NCBI GenBank assembly: GCA_900319635.1
Contig: ONPF01000002.1
Span: 1 to 64,000, forward strand
Direction of reading: 5' to 3'
Length of the DNA stretch: 64,000 nucleotides
Origin: an uncultured Eubacteriales bacterium
GTDB lineage: Bacteria; Bacillota; Clostridia; Oscillospirales; Oscillospiraceae
This document shows, piece after piece, positions 32,092-40,822 of this stretch (its first letter is position 1; every line of letters starts with the position of its first letter). The translations under genes and the position numbers were made by a program. The notes under the pieces were generated by a model. That model saw nothing but the letters and a program-made list of their open reading frames with translations, was not told where the DNA came from and did no database searches.

Positions 32092-32439
32092 ATGAAAAAG
32101 AGATTTCTTTGCATTTTCTTTGCCGTGCTCATCGCGGCGGCGCTCTGCGGCTGCGGCGCCATGCGCGGCAACAATGGGACGAACAACGGAGACATGGACA
32201 TTCTCCCCGACGTGAGCCCCATGATTCTGCCGGATACGGATGAAGGGGTGGTCACCGATCACGACGGCATCATCGGCAACGGCGGCCAGGGCGCAGACAA
32301 CGGCACCCAGACCGGCATGACCCCCAGCCCCAGCCCCGAGGCGGGCAATGGGAGCATGGGCGGCCAGACCGGCGGCCAGACCGGCGGCCAGACCGGTGGA
32401 CAGAGCGGGACGACGCCCAGTGCTTCTCCCAAGCCGTAA
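32092..32439 (+). CDS. Small lipoprotein with Gly-Gln repeat tail
   Basis: The 115-residue protein has a lipoprotein signal: KKR, a hydrophobic core, then a lipobox with candidate Cys in ALCGCG (about residues 22-27). The rest is low-complexity, acidic, then Gly/Pro/Ser-rich, with three or four GGQT/GGQS repeats near residues 93-107. It resembles unannotated small clostridial lipoproteins. The start has AGGAGG 7 nt upstream. It is transcribed divergently from rlmD. Confidence 0.7.
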   Translation: MKKRFLCIFFAVLIAAALCGCGAMRGNNGTNNGDMDILPDVSPMILPDTDEGVVTDHDGIIGNGGQGADNGTQTGMTPSPSPEAGNGSMGGQTGGQTGGQTGGQSGTTPSASPKP

Positions 32440-32443
32440 ACGG

Positions 32444-32481
32444 AAAGGACGCAACGCAAACTTTGCGAAGCGTCCTTTTTT
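32444..32481 (+). terminator. Terminator of the lipoprotein gene
   Basis: AAAGGACGC pairs with GCGTCCTTT, with an inner CGCAAA/TTTGCG stem, followed by a T-run. Confidence 0.85.
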
Positions 32482-32530
32482 GTTGCTTTTTTGTGCGGCT
32501 CTTGGTATGATGCAGGCGGGAGGGGAGCGC

Positions 32531-33142
32531 ATGCTGCGGATCTATTACGCGGACGTGAGCGGCCTGCCGGAGGAGCCGGAGGGACTGCCGCTGTCCCGCT
32601 ATCGCCTGGAACAACTGAATCGCGTGAGGCCTGCGCTGCGCCGTCGGCAGGGAATCGGCGCGGAGCTGCTGCTGATCCGCGCCCTGCGGGATTATGCCGG
32701 CGCCTTTGACCTGCCCCTGGACATTCTGACGGAGCAGGGCGGAAAGCCCTATCTTGCCTGCGGGACGCCCCATTTCAGCCTCTCCCACTCCGGACACTTC
32801 GCCGCCTGCGCCCTGTCCGACAGGGCGGTGGGGCTGGATCTTCAGCTGCAAAGCCCCTGCAGGGAAAGCCTCATGCATCGCTTCTTCGCCCCGGAGGAAC
32901 AGCGCTATGTGCTGGCGTCGGAAGATCGGGACGCTGCCTTCACCGAGATCTGGAGCAAGAAGGAGAGCCGCCTCAAGGCCGACGGAACCGGCCTCACCAT
33001 GGAGCTTTCCGCATTCTCGGTGCTTGACCGGTCGGAAGGGGAGCGCATCTGGCATACCCGCGTGGGAGAGCTGCATCTGTCCGTCTGCGTCTCGGAAGGG
33101 AATCCCCGCCCGGATTGTCTGAATTTGATTGAGCTGCCTTAG
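32531..33142 (+). CDS. Sfp-type 4'-phosphopantetheinyl transferase
   Basis: The 203-residue protein transfers phosphopantetheine from CoA to a carrier-protein serine. Seen: GGKPYLACG, FSLSHSGHFAACALSDRAVGLDLQ with the Mg-binding Asp, and the second motif FTEIWSKKESRLKADG. ATG 32531 follows GGGAGGGGAG. No NRPS, PKS or acyl-carrier gene is in the window, so the partner is unknown. Confidence 0.9.
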   Translation: MLRIYYADVSGLPEEPEGLPLSRYRLEQLNRVRPALRRRQGIGAELLLIRALRDYAGAFDLPLDILTEQGGKPYLACGTPHFSLSHSGHFAACALSDRAVGLDLQLQSPCRESLMHRFFAPEEQRYVLASEDRDAAFTEIWSKKESRLKADGTGLTMELSAFSVLDRSEGERIWHTRVGELHLSVCVSEGNPRPDCLNLIELP

Positions 33143-33154
33143 GGCGGCTCTTTT

Positions 33155-34042
33155 TTATAGCAGGTTGACCTCGTGCATCGTCTTGCGAAGGGAAAGCAGG
33201 TGCTCCTCGGAAATCGGCGTCAGAGGCAGACGCAGCAGTCCGCTGTCCTGCTCCAAAAGCTGCATGGCGGCCTTGACAGGCATGGGGTTTGTCTCGATGA
33301 AGAGCGCTGAGAAGAGCGCGGCGTATTTGCAATAGAGCTCCGTCGCGGCGGCATAGTCGTTGCCGAGACACAGGGCGCAGAGCTTGCTGACCACAGCGGG
33401 CACCACATTGCTGGCTACCGAGATCACCCCCAGAGCGCCCAGCGCCATCATGGGGACGGTGTTGTCGTCGTTGCCGCTCCAGAGGTTCAGGGCGTTTCCG
33501 CAGAGGGCGCGGGTTCTGGCGATGAGACTGAAATCGCCGGAGGCCTCCTTGACACCGTTGATGTTGGGGTGTTCGGAGAGCGCCTTGTAGGTCTCGGCGG
33601 CGATGCCGATGCCCGTGCGGCTGGGGACGTTGTAGAGGATCATGGGCAGCTCCACCCGGTCGGCCACATAAGAAAAGTGCTCGACCAGTCCCTTCTGTGA
33701 GCTCTTGTTGTAATAGGGCGTGACCATCAAGACCGCGTCGGCGCCCACAGCGGCGGCGTTTTCCGCTTTTTTCAGCGCCGCCGTGGTGTTGTTACCGCCG
33801 ATGCCCACGATGGTCTTCATTTTGCTCCGGCAGGCGTTGACGGTGTAGCGTACCAGCTCGTTGTGCTCGTCCTGGGAGAGCGTGGCGTTTTCTCCCGTGG
33901 TGCCGCAGACCAGGATGGCCGCGGTACCGCCCTCATACTGCGCCTCCAGATTGCGCTCCAGGCGGGCGTAGTCGATGCCCCGGTCGCAGAAGGGCGTCAC
34001 GATGGCGGTGCAGGAGCCTTGAAAGGCAGGGATTTTGTTCAT
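33155..34042 (-). CDS. dapA: 4-hydroxy-tetrahydrodipicolinate synthase
   Basis: The 295-residue aldolase condenses pyruvate and aspartate semialdehyde in the lysine/diaminopimelate pathway, which also feeds dipicolinate in spores. Family motifs seen: GTTGENATLSQDEH, the Tyr in YNVPSRTG, the Schiff-base Lys in GVKEASGD, and GNDDNTVPMMALG. Start ATG 34042 has AGGAGG 7-8 nt upstream. It is divergent from queA and stands alone. Confidence 0.96.
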   Translation of the reverse strand: MNKIPAFQGSCTAIVTPFCDRGIDYARLERNLEAQYEGGTAAILVCGTTGENATLSQDEHNELVRYTVNACRSKMKTIVGIGGNNTTAALKKAENAAAVGADAVLMVTPYYNKSSQKGLVEHFSYVADRVELPMILYNVPSRTGIGIAAETYKALSEHPNINGVKEASGDFSLIARTRALCGNALNLWSGNDDNTVPMMALGALGVISVASNVVPAVVSKLCALCLGNDYAAATELYCKYAALFSALFIETNPMPVKAAMQLLEQDSGLLRLPLTPISEEHLLSLRKTMHEVNLL

Positions 34043-34111
34043 AGTTTTCCTCCTGTTGGATCTGAATTCTGCACAGCATATGAACAAGAGGCTGCGGATA
34101 TGTGTTTTCCG

Positions 34112-34140
34112 TTGAAAAAGCCGGCGGGATCTGTTATAAT
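34112..34140 (+). promoter_or_regulatory. Promoter of queA-tgt
   Basis: TTGAAA (34112-34117) and TATAAT (34135-34140) have a 17-bp spacer. Confidence 0.8.
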
Positions 34141-34185
34141 CCAAATAATTGACAAAAGAATGACCTGAAACAGGAGCAAGTGTAT

Positions 34186-35208
34186 ATGAAGAGAACGGAT
34201 TTTTCCTTTGACCTGCCGGAGGAGCTGATTGCCCAAACGCCGCTGCAGCGGCGGGACGGCTCAAGACTCCTGCATCTGGATAAACATACAGGCGCGGTGG
34301 AGCACGGGCATTTTTACGATCTGCCCCGCTATCTGAAGCCGGGTGACTGCCTGGTGCTGAACGATTCCCGGGTGCTGCCCGCCCGCCTCATCGGCAGTCG
34401 CGCCAGCGGCGGCAGCGTGGAGCTGGTGCTGTTGCGGGATCTGGGGGACGGAAAATGGGAATGCCTCAGCCGCCCCGGGAGAAAGACCAAGCCAGGCACA
34501 GAGCTGTTTTTCGGCGAGGGAGAGCTGCGCGCCACGGTTCTGGAGGTGGCGGAGGGCGGCAACCGGATCGTCCAGTTCCACTATGAGGGGATCTTCCTGG
34601 AGGTGCTGGAACGCCTTGGCAAGATGCCGCTGCCGCCCTATATCCGGGAGGAGCTGCAGGACGCGGAGCGCTATCAGACGGTCTATTCCCGGGAGCTTGG
34701 CAGCGCCGCCGCGCCTACCGCGGGACTCCATTTCACCAAAGAGCTCCTGGCGCAGATCGAGGCCATGGGCGTCAACATCGCCTATGTGACGCTGCATGTG
34801 GGCCTCGGTACCTTCCGCCCGGTGAAGGAGGAGGAGATCGAGGATCACCCCATGCACGCGGAATTCTGCATCGTGCCGGAGCGCACGGCACGCCTCGTGA
34901 CCGAGACGAAGAAGGCCGGCGGGCGCATCGTCTCCGTGGGCACCACCTCTTGCCGCACCCTGGAGAGCTTTGCCAGGGAGGACGGCACGCTGGAGCCTTG
35001 CTCCGGCTGGACGGACATCTTCATCTATCCGGGCTACCGCTTCAAATGCGTGGACGCGCTGGTGACGAATTTCCACCTGCCGGAGAGCACGCTCATTATG
35101 CTGGTCTCAGCCCTGGCCGGGCGGGAGCATGTGCTGAACGCCTACCGGATCGCCGTGGAGGAACGCTACAGATTCTTCTCCTTTGGCGACGCGATGTTCA
35201 TAGAATAG
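34186..35208 (+). CDS. queA: tRNA preQ1 ribosyltransferase-isomerase QueA
   Basis: The 340-residue enzyme converts preQ1 at tRNA position 34 to epoxyqueuosine using the ribosyl part of SAM. Signature pieces: [44 protein letters not shown], and [22 protein letters not shown] 34186 is preferred over a GTG two codons upstream, since AGGAG is 9 nt from the ATG but only about 3 nt from the GTG. tgt follows after 10 nt. Confidence 0.97.
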   Translation: MKRTDFSFDLPEELIAQTPLQRRDGSRLLHLDKHTGAVEHGHFYDLPRYLKPGDCLVLNDSRVLPARLIGSRASGGSVELVLLRDLGDGKWECLSRPGRKTKPGTELFFGEGELRATVLEVAEGGNRIVQFHYEGIFLEVLERLGKMPLPPYIREELQDAERYQTVYSRELGSAAAPTAGLHFTKELLAQIEAMGVNIAYVTLHVGLGTFRPVKEEEIEDHPMHAEFCIVPERTARLVTETKKAGGRIVSVGTTSCRTLESFAREDGTLEPCSGWTDIFIYPGYRFKCVDALVTNFHLPESTLIMLVSALAGREHVLNAYRIAVEERYRFFSFGDAMFIE

Positions 35209-35218
35209 AGGAGCAGAA

Positions 35219-36349
35219 ATGTACAAGCTATTGAAGCAGGAAGGCCGCGCCCGGCGCGGCGAATTTGAGACGCCCCACGGCATCGTACAGACCCCGGTGT
35301 TCATGAACGTGGGCACCCAGGGCGCCATCAAGGGCGCACTGTCCGCCCGGGATCTGAAGGAGATCGGCTGTCAGGTGGAGCTATCCAACACCTACCACCT
35401 GCATGTCCGTCCGGGCGACGAGCTCATCAAGCAACTGGGCGGTCTGCACAAGTTCATGACCTGGGACGGGCCGATCCTCACCGACAGCGGCGGCTTTCAG
35501 ATCTTTTCCCTGGCCTCCCTGCGCAAGATCAAGGAGGACGGCGTCCGCTTCAACTCCCATGTGGACGGCAGACACATCTTCATGGGGCCGGAGGAGAGCA
35601 TGCGCATCCAGGCAAACCTGGGCTCGGACATCGCCATGGCCTTTGATGAGTGCATCAAGATCCCCTCGCCCCGGGACTATGTGATCCAGTCCTGCGCCCG
35701 GACGGTGCGCTGGCTGGAGCGCTGCAAGAAGGCGCTGGCAGAGTATAACGCCGCGGAGGATGCGGTAAACCCCGGTCAGATGCTCTTCGGCATCAACCAG
35801 GGTGCTGTGTTCCATGACATCCGGATCGAGCACATGAAGCGCATCGCGGAGCTGGATCTGCCAGGCTACGCCATCGGGGGCCTTGCGGTAGGGGAGACCC
35901 ACCGGGAGATGTACGACACCATCGAGGCGGTGGAGGAGCACATGCCCAAGGACAAGCCCCGCTATCTGATGGGCGTGGGCACGCCTGGGAATATCCTGGA
36001 GTCCGTGGCCCGGGGCGTGGATTTCTTCGACTGCGTGATGCCCGCCCGCAACGGACGGCACGGGCATCTCTTCACCTGGGGCGGCATCATCAACATCAAG
36101 AACGAGAAGTACGCCCGGGATGAGCAGCCCATCGACCCCGCCTGCAATTGCCCGGTGTGCCGCCGCTACTCCCGCGCTTATCTGCGCCATCTCTTCAAGG
36201 CGGAGGAAATGCTGGCCATGCGTCTGGCTGTAGGGCACAATCTGTATTTCTACAACTGCCTGATGCAAAAGATCCGGGACGCGCTGGACACCGGGCGCTT
36301 TGACAGCTTTCGCCGGGAATACTCAGAAATTTTGGATAAAAGAGTTTAA
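35219..36349 (+). CDS. tgt: tRNA-guanine transglycosylase
   Basis: The 376-residue enzyme swaps guanine 34 for preQ1 in tRNAs with a GUN anticodon. Seen: VFMNVGTQGAIKG, the catalytic Asp region DSGGFQIFSL, GGLAVGE, the second Asp in FDCVMPARNGRHG, and the zinc ligands CNCPVC plus a downstream His. It forms a queuosine operon with queA. The tRNA-Tyr (GTA) encoded at 55449 is a predicted substrate. Confidence 0.98.
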   Translation: MYKLLKQEGRARRGEFETPHGIVQTPVFMNVGTQGAIKGALSARDLKEIGCQVELSNTYHLHVRPGDELIKQLGGLHKFMTWDGPILTDSGGFQIFSLASLRKIKEDGVRFNSHVDGRHIFMGPEESMRIQANLGSDIAMAFDECIKIPSPRDYVIQSCARTVRWLERCKKALAEYNAAEDAVNPGQMLFGINQGAVFHDIRIEHMKRIAELDLPGYAIGGLAVGETHREMYDTIEAVEEHMPKDKPRYLMGVGTPGNILESVARGVDFFDCVMPARNGRHGHLFTWGGIINIKNEKYARDEQPIDPACNCPVCRRYSRAYLRHLFKAEEMLAMRLAVGHNLYFYNCLMQKIRDALDTGRFDSFRREYSEILDKRV

Positions 36350-36354
36350 GCGTC

Positions 36355-36383
36355 TTGCATTTGCAGGCTGAAGCATGTATAAT
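36355..36383 (+). promoter_or_regulatory. Promoter of yajC
   Basis: TTGCAT (36355-36360) and TATAAT (36378-36383) have a 17-bp spacer, starting 6 bp after the tgt stop. Confidence 0.75.
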
Positions 36384-36415
36384 ATAACTACTTTGTTTTT
36401 GGAGGTTTTCCCCAT

Positions 36416-36793
36416 ATGCTTTATACACTCGTGATGTTAACGGAAGGTGCGGCGGAAGCTGCCGGCACAACGGATGCGGCGCAGCAGCAGGGTACCCTGG
36501 GCCTCGGCGGGATGCTGATCCCCCTGATCCTCATGTTCGTCCTCATGTACTTCCTGATGATCCGTCCCGAAAGCAAGCGGAAAAAGAAGGCGGAGGAGAT
36601 GCGCAACAATCTGAGCCTGGGCGATGAGATCACCACCATCGGCGGCATGACTGGCAAGATCGTGCAGGTCACCGAGGACACCGTCACCTTCGAGACCGGC
36701 GAGGATCGCGTTCGTATCCAGACCAAGAAGTGGGCCATTCAGACCACCGCCAAGATGGAGGCTGAGGAAGCCAACAAGTATAAAAAGAAATAA
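36416..36793 (+). CDS. yajC: Preprotein translocase accessory protein YajC
   Basis: The 125-residue protein has a short Ala/Gln-rich N-terminus, one membrane helix (about 32-50), the YajC hallmark MIRPESKRKKK, and a cytoplasmic SLGDEITTIGGMTGKIV strand domain. In other bacteria YajC associates with SecDF. Start supported by a GGAGG site. secD and secF do not follow here. Confidence 0.93.
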   Translation: MLYTLVMLTEGAAEAAGTTDAAQQQGTLGLGGMLIPLILMFVLMYFLMIRPESKRKKKAEEMRNNLSLGDEITTIGGMTGKIVQVTEDTVTFETGEDRVRIQTKKWAIQTTAKMEAEEANKYKKK

Positions 36794-36808
36794 GCAACCG
36801 GCATGAGA

Positions 36809-36856
36809 CACCCCCGCAGAGAATAGGATGTACCATCTTCTCTGCGGGGGTGTTTT
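36809..36856 (+). terminator. Strong terminator after yajC, overlapping the next start
   Basis: CACCCCCGCAGAGAA pairs perfectly with TTCTCTGCGGGGGTG, followed by TTTT. The 3' arm contains the GTG at 36850 that begins the next open frame. Confidence 0.88.
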
Positions 36857-37284
36857 CTATCGGGAAGCGTGTAAAAAATCTGGGGAGTGTGCGTGCGCTG
36901 CTGCGCGCCGTACTTGTGTGGGGAGCCTGCGCCTTCCTGCTTTTGGCGCTGGCTTCGTTGATTCTCACCAAAGCAAGCGCCGGATCGGAGATCCTGGGCT
37001 ACTGCAGTTCGGCCATCAGCTTTATCTGTGCCGCGGCGGCTGGCTTCTCTGCAGCGCAGCAGAGACGGGACATGCCGCTCTGGCAAGGGGCGCTCATTGC
37101 GATCATTCTGGTAATCCTTCTGCTGACTCTGGGCTTTCTCGTCAGGGGGAAGAACCTGAATCCGTCCGGAATCATGAGCGTTGTGAGCTTCACCTTTGCC
37201 GGGGCGCTGCTGGGAGCTTTGGCTGCCCGCAAGGGCAGAGGCAAAAAACGGAAAAGGGGGAGGGGATTGCGGAGAATAAGTTGA
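36850..37284 (+). CDS. TIGR04086-like small membrane protein
   Basis: The 144-residue protein has four hydrophobic segments (about 17-40, 45-65, 78-98 and 105-125), basic loops and a Lys/Arg tail (RGKKRKRGRGLRRIS). It resembles the TIGR04086 family often encoded after yajC in Clostridia. The start is uncertain: the GTG at 36850 lies in the terminator arm, and another in-frame GTG is at 36889. How it is transcribed past the yajC terminator is unclear. Confidence 0.65.
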   Translation: MFSIGKRVKNLGSVRALLRAVLVWGACAFLLLALASLILTKASAGSEILGYCSSAISFICAAAAGFSAAQQRRDMPLWQGALIAIILVILLLTLGFLVRGKNLNPSGIMSVVSFTFAGALLGALAARKGRGKKRKRGRGLRRIS

Positions 37285-37431
37285 CATAACATTTTTTCGG
37301 AAATGTTTTTTCTTGGCGGATGGCTACAAGATATAGAGGAAACGAGGAAAAAGAGGGCGCATAGTGCGCTACAAATTGTGTCAATAGGTTACAATAGTTA
37401 ACATAAAAGAAAATAAAATCTGAAAAAGGGC

Positions 37432-37460
37432 TTGAAAAGTTTGCGAATTTGTAATATATT
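37432..37460 (+). promoter_or_regulatory. Promoter upstream of the membrane protein-xerD pair
   Basis: TTGAAA (37432-37437) and TATATT (37455-37460) have a 17-bp spacer, about 65 bp before the ATG at 37524. The preceding about 150 bp are AT-rich, and I see no gene there. Confidence 0.65.
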
Positions 37461-37523
37461 GTTGTCACAGCGTCGTTATGTCAATCGTTTTTTTATGACC
37501 CGGACAGATGGGAGCGAGACGGT

Positions 37524-38015
37524 ATGCAAGTAGGGCTTCGCATCTCGCACCGGGAGAAGAATCCAATCTCGGACAGGGCGCTTCTGTTCGCATTTTTCGC
37601 AGCGGGTGTGTCTGCCGCGTATTTCGGTTCCGTGCAGCTTTCGCTGTTTTCCGAGCCAAGGCTGTTTTTCAGCGGTCTGATGGCGGGGGTGCTGCTGTTC
37701 TCCGCATCGCTGCTGGGCGCTTATCTTCTGCCCCTTGCCGCCATGCTGCTGGGCGCGTTTACGGAACAGACGGCCATGGGCACGGCCGCGCTCTGGCGTT
37801 CAGAGCACATGCTCGATCTGCCGACATTTGCACCGGGCTTGATTTTGGTGCCCATATTCTTTTTGGCCGCCGTGCACGGCATGGCGGTTACTTCTGCCGT
37901 GCAGGGCGCCATGCAGCGCGGCAGCCCGACGGCGCGGACGGTATTCCAGAGGGAACTCGCCGTGGTTTTTGTTTTCGTCCTCATGTCTTTTGCCGCTATT
38001 TTTTTCTTTTACTGA
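37524..38015 (+). CDS. Membrane protein upstream of xerD (SpoIIM-like position)
   Basis: The 163-residue, strongly hydrophobic protein has about four membrane segments (near 20-38, 48-75, 95-118 and 138-162) separated by short polar loops. In Bacillus the sporulation gene spoIIM lies near xerD, and size and topology would fit a short relative, but I do not see a decisive motif. The competing overlapping frame (37508-38044) is Arg/Ala-rich and looks like a shadow. xerD follows after 30 nt. Confidence 0.6.
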   Translation: MQVGLRISHREKNPISDRALLFAFFAAGVSAAYFGSVQLSLFSEPRLFFSGLMAGVLLFSASLLGAYLLPLAAMLLGAFTEQTAMGTAALWRSEHMLDLPTFAPGLILVPIFFLAAVHGMAVTSAVQGAMQRGSPTARTVFQRELAVVFVFVLMSFAAIFFFY

Positions 38016-38045
38016 GATACATCCGGAAGAAAGGAGGGAATTGAT

Positions 38046-38936
38046 TTGCAGAACCAGGATTGCCTGCAACTATTTGAGTCTTACTTGAGAGACGAGAAGA
38101 AGGCTTCTGCAAACACCCTCAGCTCCTATCTCCGGGATGTGAGACAGTATGGCGACTATCTGGAGCTCCACATGGACTGCACGATCGTGGATGCCACGGA
38201 GGAAGAAGCGGGCGAGTACATCAAGTGGCTCAAGAGCAACGGCAAGTCCGTGGCGACGGTTTCCCGCTGCATTGCGTCTCTGAAAAATCTCTATGCCTTC
38301 CTTTGCCTGCGGCAGATCGTGAATAGCAATCCCGCTGCAAAGCTGGTGAGCGATAAGGGCGTGCAGAAGCTGCCCCAGATCCTGAGCAGCAGGGAAGTGG
38401 AACTGCTGCTGGAGCAGCCGGAGTGCGTGGACGCCAAGGGCTATCGGGATCGGGCGATGCTGGAGCTGCTGTATGCCACCGGCATGCGCGTGACGGAGCT
38501 CATTGACCTGAACATCGGGGATGTGAATCTGGGCGCGGGCGTCGTTCGCTGCGAGAGCCGGGGGAAAGAGCGTTTTGTGCCCATGTACCCGGCGGCGATC
38601 AAAGCACTGGGGGAGTATATCGAGTTGGTTCGGCCCCAGATGCTGGCTCTCCCGGACGAAGAGGCGCTATTTGTGAACGTCAGTGGAGAGCGGATGTCCC
38701 GCCAGGGCTTCTGGAAGATCATCAAGTACTACCAGAAGAAGGCGAAGATCGACAAGGACATCACCCCCCATACCCTGCGGCATTCCTTCGCCGCGCATCT
38801 GCTGGAAAACGGCGCCGACATCCACGCCATCCAGGAGATGCTGGGACATGCGGACATCTCTTCCACCCAGGTCTACTCCCATCTGGTGAAAAAGCAGCTC
38901 AAGGACGTGTACAACAAGGCCCACCCGAGAGCATAA
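38046..38936 (+). CDS. xerD: Tyrosine recombinase XerD
   Basis: The 296-residue recombinase resolves chromosome dimers at dif with a XerC-type partner. It has a SAM-like N-terminal domain (5-90) and a catalytic domain with Arg in YATGMRVTELIDL, HTLRHSFAAHLLENGAD, His in LGHADISSTQVYSH, and the nucleophile Tyr in VYSH. The start is TTG at 38046, with AGGAGG 8 nt upstream. The gene order around it and full length argue for a housekeeping Xer rather than a mobile integrase. Confidence 0.93.
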   Translation: MQNQDCLQLFESYLRDEKKASANTLSSYLRDVRQYGDYLELHMDCTIVDATEEEAGEYIKWLKSNGKSVATVSRCIASLKNLYAFLCLRQIVNSNPAAKLVSDKGVQKLPQILSSREVELLLEQPECVDAKGYRDRAMLELLYATGMRVTELIDLNIGDVNLGAGVVRCESRGKERFVPMYPAAIKALGEYIELVRPQMLALPDEEALFVNVSGERMSRQGFWKIIKYYQKKAKIDKDITPHTLRHSFAAHLLENGADIHAIQEMLGHADISSTQVYSHLVKKQLKDVYNKAHPRA

Positions 38937-38948
38937 TAGAGAAACTAA

Positions 38949-38978
38949 AAAAACGGACGCGTTTGCGTCCGTTTTTTC
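38949..38978. terminator. Bidirectional terminator between xerD and rnpB
   Basis: AAAAAACGGACGC pairs with GCGTCCGTTTTTT around a short loop, with T-runs on both strands. It can end xerD on plus and rnpB on minus. Confidence 0.9.
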
Positions 38979-38980
38979 AT

Positions 38981-39334
38981 GCAATGAGTTGGTCTGTAAG
39001 CCGGGTTCTGTCGAGAACGACCATCTATCTAGGCCAAGGGTTGCCCCTTGGCTCAAGCCACCTCCTGGGGACGGCCGGGCCGGCCTCTGCGTCCCCGTTC
39101 CACGGTGTTGCTCCGGATAGAGTTTACAGCAACCACATGTCTCCATGCGTTGGGTGAGCTCTTACCTCGCCTTTCCACCATCACCGCGCAAAGCACGGCA
39201 GTCTATTTCTGTTGCACTTGTCCGAGGGTCACCCCTGGCGGGCGTTACCCGTTATCCTTGCCCTGTGGAGCCCGGACTTTCCTCATGTACAGGCTTTCGC
39301 CATATACCCGCGGTCGTTCGGCCAACTCATCTGC
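38981..39334 (-). ncRNA. rnpB: RNase P RNA, type A
   Basis: Read on the minus strand, the about 354-nt RNA contains GAGGAAAGTCCGGGCTCC, ACAGGGCAAGGATAACGGG, GGTGATGGTGGAAAGG-like and AGAACCCGGCTTACAGACC segments, the conserved core of bacterial RNase P RNA. The ends pair as a P1 helix (GATGAGTTGG with CCAACTCAT), which sets the boundaries. It is the catalytic subunit that trims tRNA 5' leaders; rnpA is not in the window. Confidence 0.95.
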
Positions 39335-39337
39335 TGT

Positions 39338-39366
39338 ATTCTACCTACTTGAGGGGCTAAAGTCAA
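39338..39366 (-). promoter_or_regulatory. rnpB promoter
   Basis: On the minus strand, TTGACT (39366-39361) and TAGAAT (39343-39338) have a 17-bp spacer, ending a few bases before the predicted RNA 5' end. Confidence 0.8.
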
Positions 39367-39375
39367 GAATAATTC

Positions 39376-39404
39376 TTGTCATGAGAGGCAAAAAGCGATA
39401 TAAT
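39376..39404 (+). promoter_or_regulatory. murD promoter
   Basis: TTGTCA (39376-39381) and TATAAT (39399-39404) have a 17-bp spacer. Its -35 is only 9 bp from the divergent rnpB -35. Confidence 0.8.
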
Positions 39405-39439
39405 ATATTGGTTAGAAATCAAGGAACGGGGCGATATTT

Positions 39440-40822
39440 ATGACTTTGGAACAATATGTGGAGAGCCTGAAGGGCAAGCGGATCGCGGTGCTTGGCATCG
39501 GCATCAGCAATACGCCGCTCATTGAGCTGCTGTGCCGGGCCGGCTGCGACGTGACCGCCTGCGACAAGCGGAGCCTGGAGCAGATGGGGGAGACCGGAGA
39601 GCGGCTCCTCTCCCTTGGCGCCAAGCTGAAGCTGGGGGAGGACTATCTGGAAGGCCTGGATCAGGACGTGATCTTCCGTACCCCCGGCCTGATGCCCTTT
39701 GATCCCCACTTGGAGGCCGCGCGGCAGCGCGGCAGTCTGATCACCTCGGAAATGGAGGTTTTTCTAAGCCTCTGCCCCTGCAAGGTGATCGCCGTCACCG
39801 GCAGCGACGGGAAAACCACCACGACCACCATCATCTCCGAGCTTCTCAAGGCTGAGGGGTATCGGGTGCATCTGGGCGGCAACATCGGCCACCCGTTGCT
39901 CTGCGATACGCCCCGGATGCGCCCGGAGGACTATGTGGTGCTGGAGCTCAGCTCCTTCCAGCTGCACAGTATGTTCTGCCATCCGGACGTGGCGGTGATC
40001 ACGAATCTGACGCCCAATCACCTGGATAAGCACAAGGATTTCCAAGATTACATCGACGCCAAGCGCGCGATCTACGAGAACCAGAGTCCGGAGGGGCGCC
40101 TGATCCTGAACGCGGACGATCCCCATACCGAGTATTATCGCGCAAGCGCCCCCGGCCATGTGAGCTGCTTCTCCGATCGGCAGCAGGTTCGGCAGGGTAC
40201 CGCCCTGGTGAATGGGACCCTCTGCTGGATGACGGAGGGAAAGGCGGAGCCCATCGTGCCCGCATCTGAGATCCGCATTCCCGGCGAGCACAACGTGCTG
40301 AACTATCTGGCGGCTTTCGAGGCTGTGCGAGGACTTGTGAGAGCGGAGACCTGCCGGAAGGTCGCACGGGACTTCCCCGGCGTTGCCCACCGGCTGGAGC
40401 TGGTGCGGGAGCTGCGCGGCGTGCGATACATCAACGACTCCATCGGCTCCAGTCCTACCCGCACCATCGCGGGGCTTCACGCGCTGCACACCAAGCCCAT
40501 AATTATCTGCGGCGGTTATGACAAGCAGATCCCCTTCGATACCCTGGGGGAGGAGCTGTGCCTGCGCGCCAAGGCGGTGGTGCTGACAGGACATACCGCA
40601 GACAAGATCCAGAAAGCCATCCTGGCGGCGCCGTCCTATCCCAGCCATCCTGTTCCCATGGTGCTGGCCAGCGACTTCAAAAAGGCCGTGCTCACGGCCT
40701 CGTCCTTGGCAAACGAGGGGGACATCGTGCTGCTTTCCCCCGCCTGCGCCTCCTTCGATCATTTCAAGAACTTCGAGGAGCGGGGCAATACCTTTAAGAA
40801 AATCGTAATGGAGTTATTGTGA
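39440..40822 (+). CDS. murD: UDP-N-acetylmuramoyl-alanine--D-glutamate ligase
   Basis: The 460-residue cytoplasmic ligase adds D-Glu to UDP-MurNAc-L-Ala. It shows the Mur ligase order: an N-terminal Rossmann domain (VLGIGISNTPLIELL), ATP loop TGSDGKTTTTT near residue 120, ELSSFQL, NLTPNHLDKH, a lysine-containing YIDAKRAIYENQ, and the C-terminal NDSIGSSPTRTIAGLHA and ICGGYDKQ. The usual neighbours mraY, ftsW and murG are absent. The stop overlaps the next start. Confidence 0.96.
   Translation: MTLEQYVESLKGKRIAVLGIGISNTPLIELLCRAGCDVTACDKRSLEQMGETGERLLSLGAKLKLGEDYLEGLDQDVIFRTPGLMPFDPHLEAARQRGSLITSEMEVFLSLCPCKVIAVTGSDGKTTTTTIISELLKAEGYRVHLGGNIGHPLLCDTPRMRPEDYVVLELSSFQLHSMFCHPDVAVITNLTPNHLDKHKDFQDYIDAKRAIYENQSPEGRLILNADDPHTEYYRASAPGHVSCFSDRQQVRQGTALVNGTLCWMTEGKAEPIVPASEIRIPGEHNVLNYLAAFEAVRGLVRAETCRKVARDFPGVAHRLELVRELRGVRYINDSIGSSPTRTIAGLHALHTKPIIICGGYDKQIPFDTLGEELCLRAKAVVLTGHTADKIQKAILAAPSYPSHPVPMVLASDFKKAVLTASSLANEGDIVLLSPACASFDHFKNFEERGNTFKKIVMELL

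Noticed and set aside
34180..34188. GTG start for queA at 34180
   Set aside because: The AGGAG site is too close to it; ATG 34186 has normal spacing.
37285..37523. Gene between the TIGR04086-like gene and 37524
   Set aside because: AT-rich sequence with stop codons in all frames; only a promoter is seen.
37508..38044. 178-codon Arg/Ala-rich frame overlapping the membrane protein before xerD
   Set aside because: The other frame (37524-38015) gives a coherent membrane protein; this one shows shadow composition.
38046..38936. Mobile-element integrase next to rnpB
   Set aside because: Full-length XerD motifs, housekeeping neighbours and no attachment-site repeat at rnpB argue for the chromosomal recombinase.
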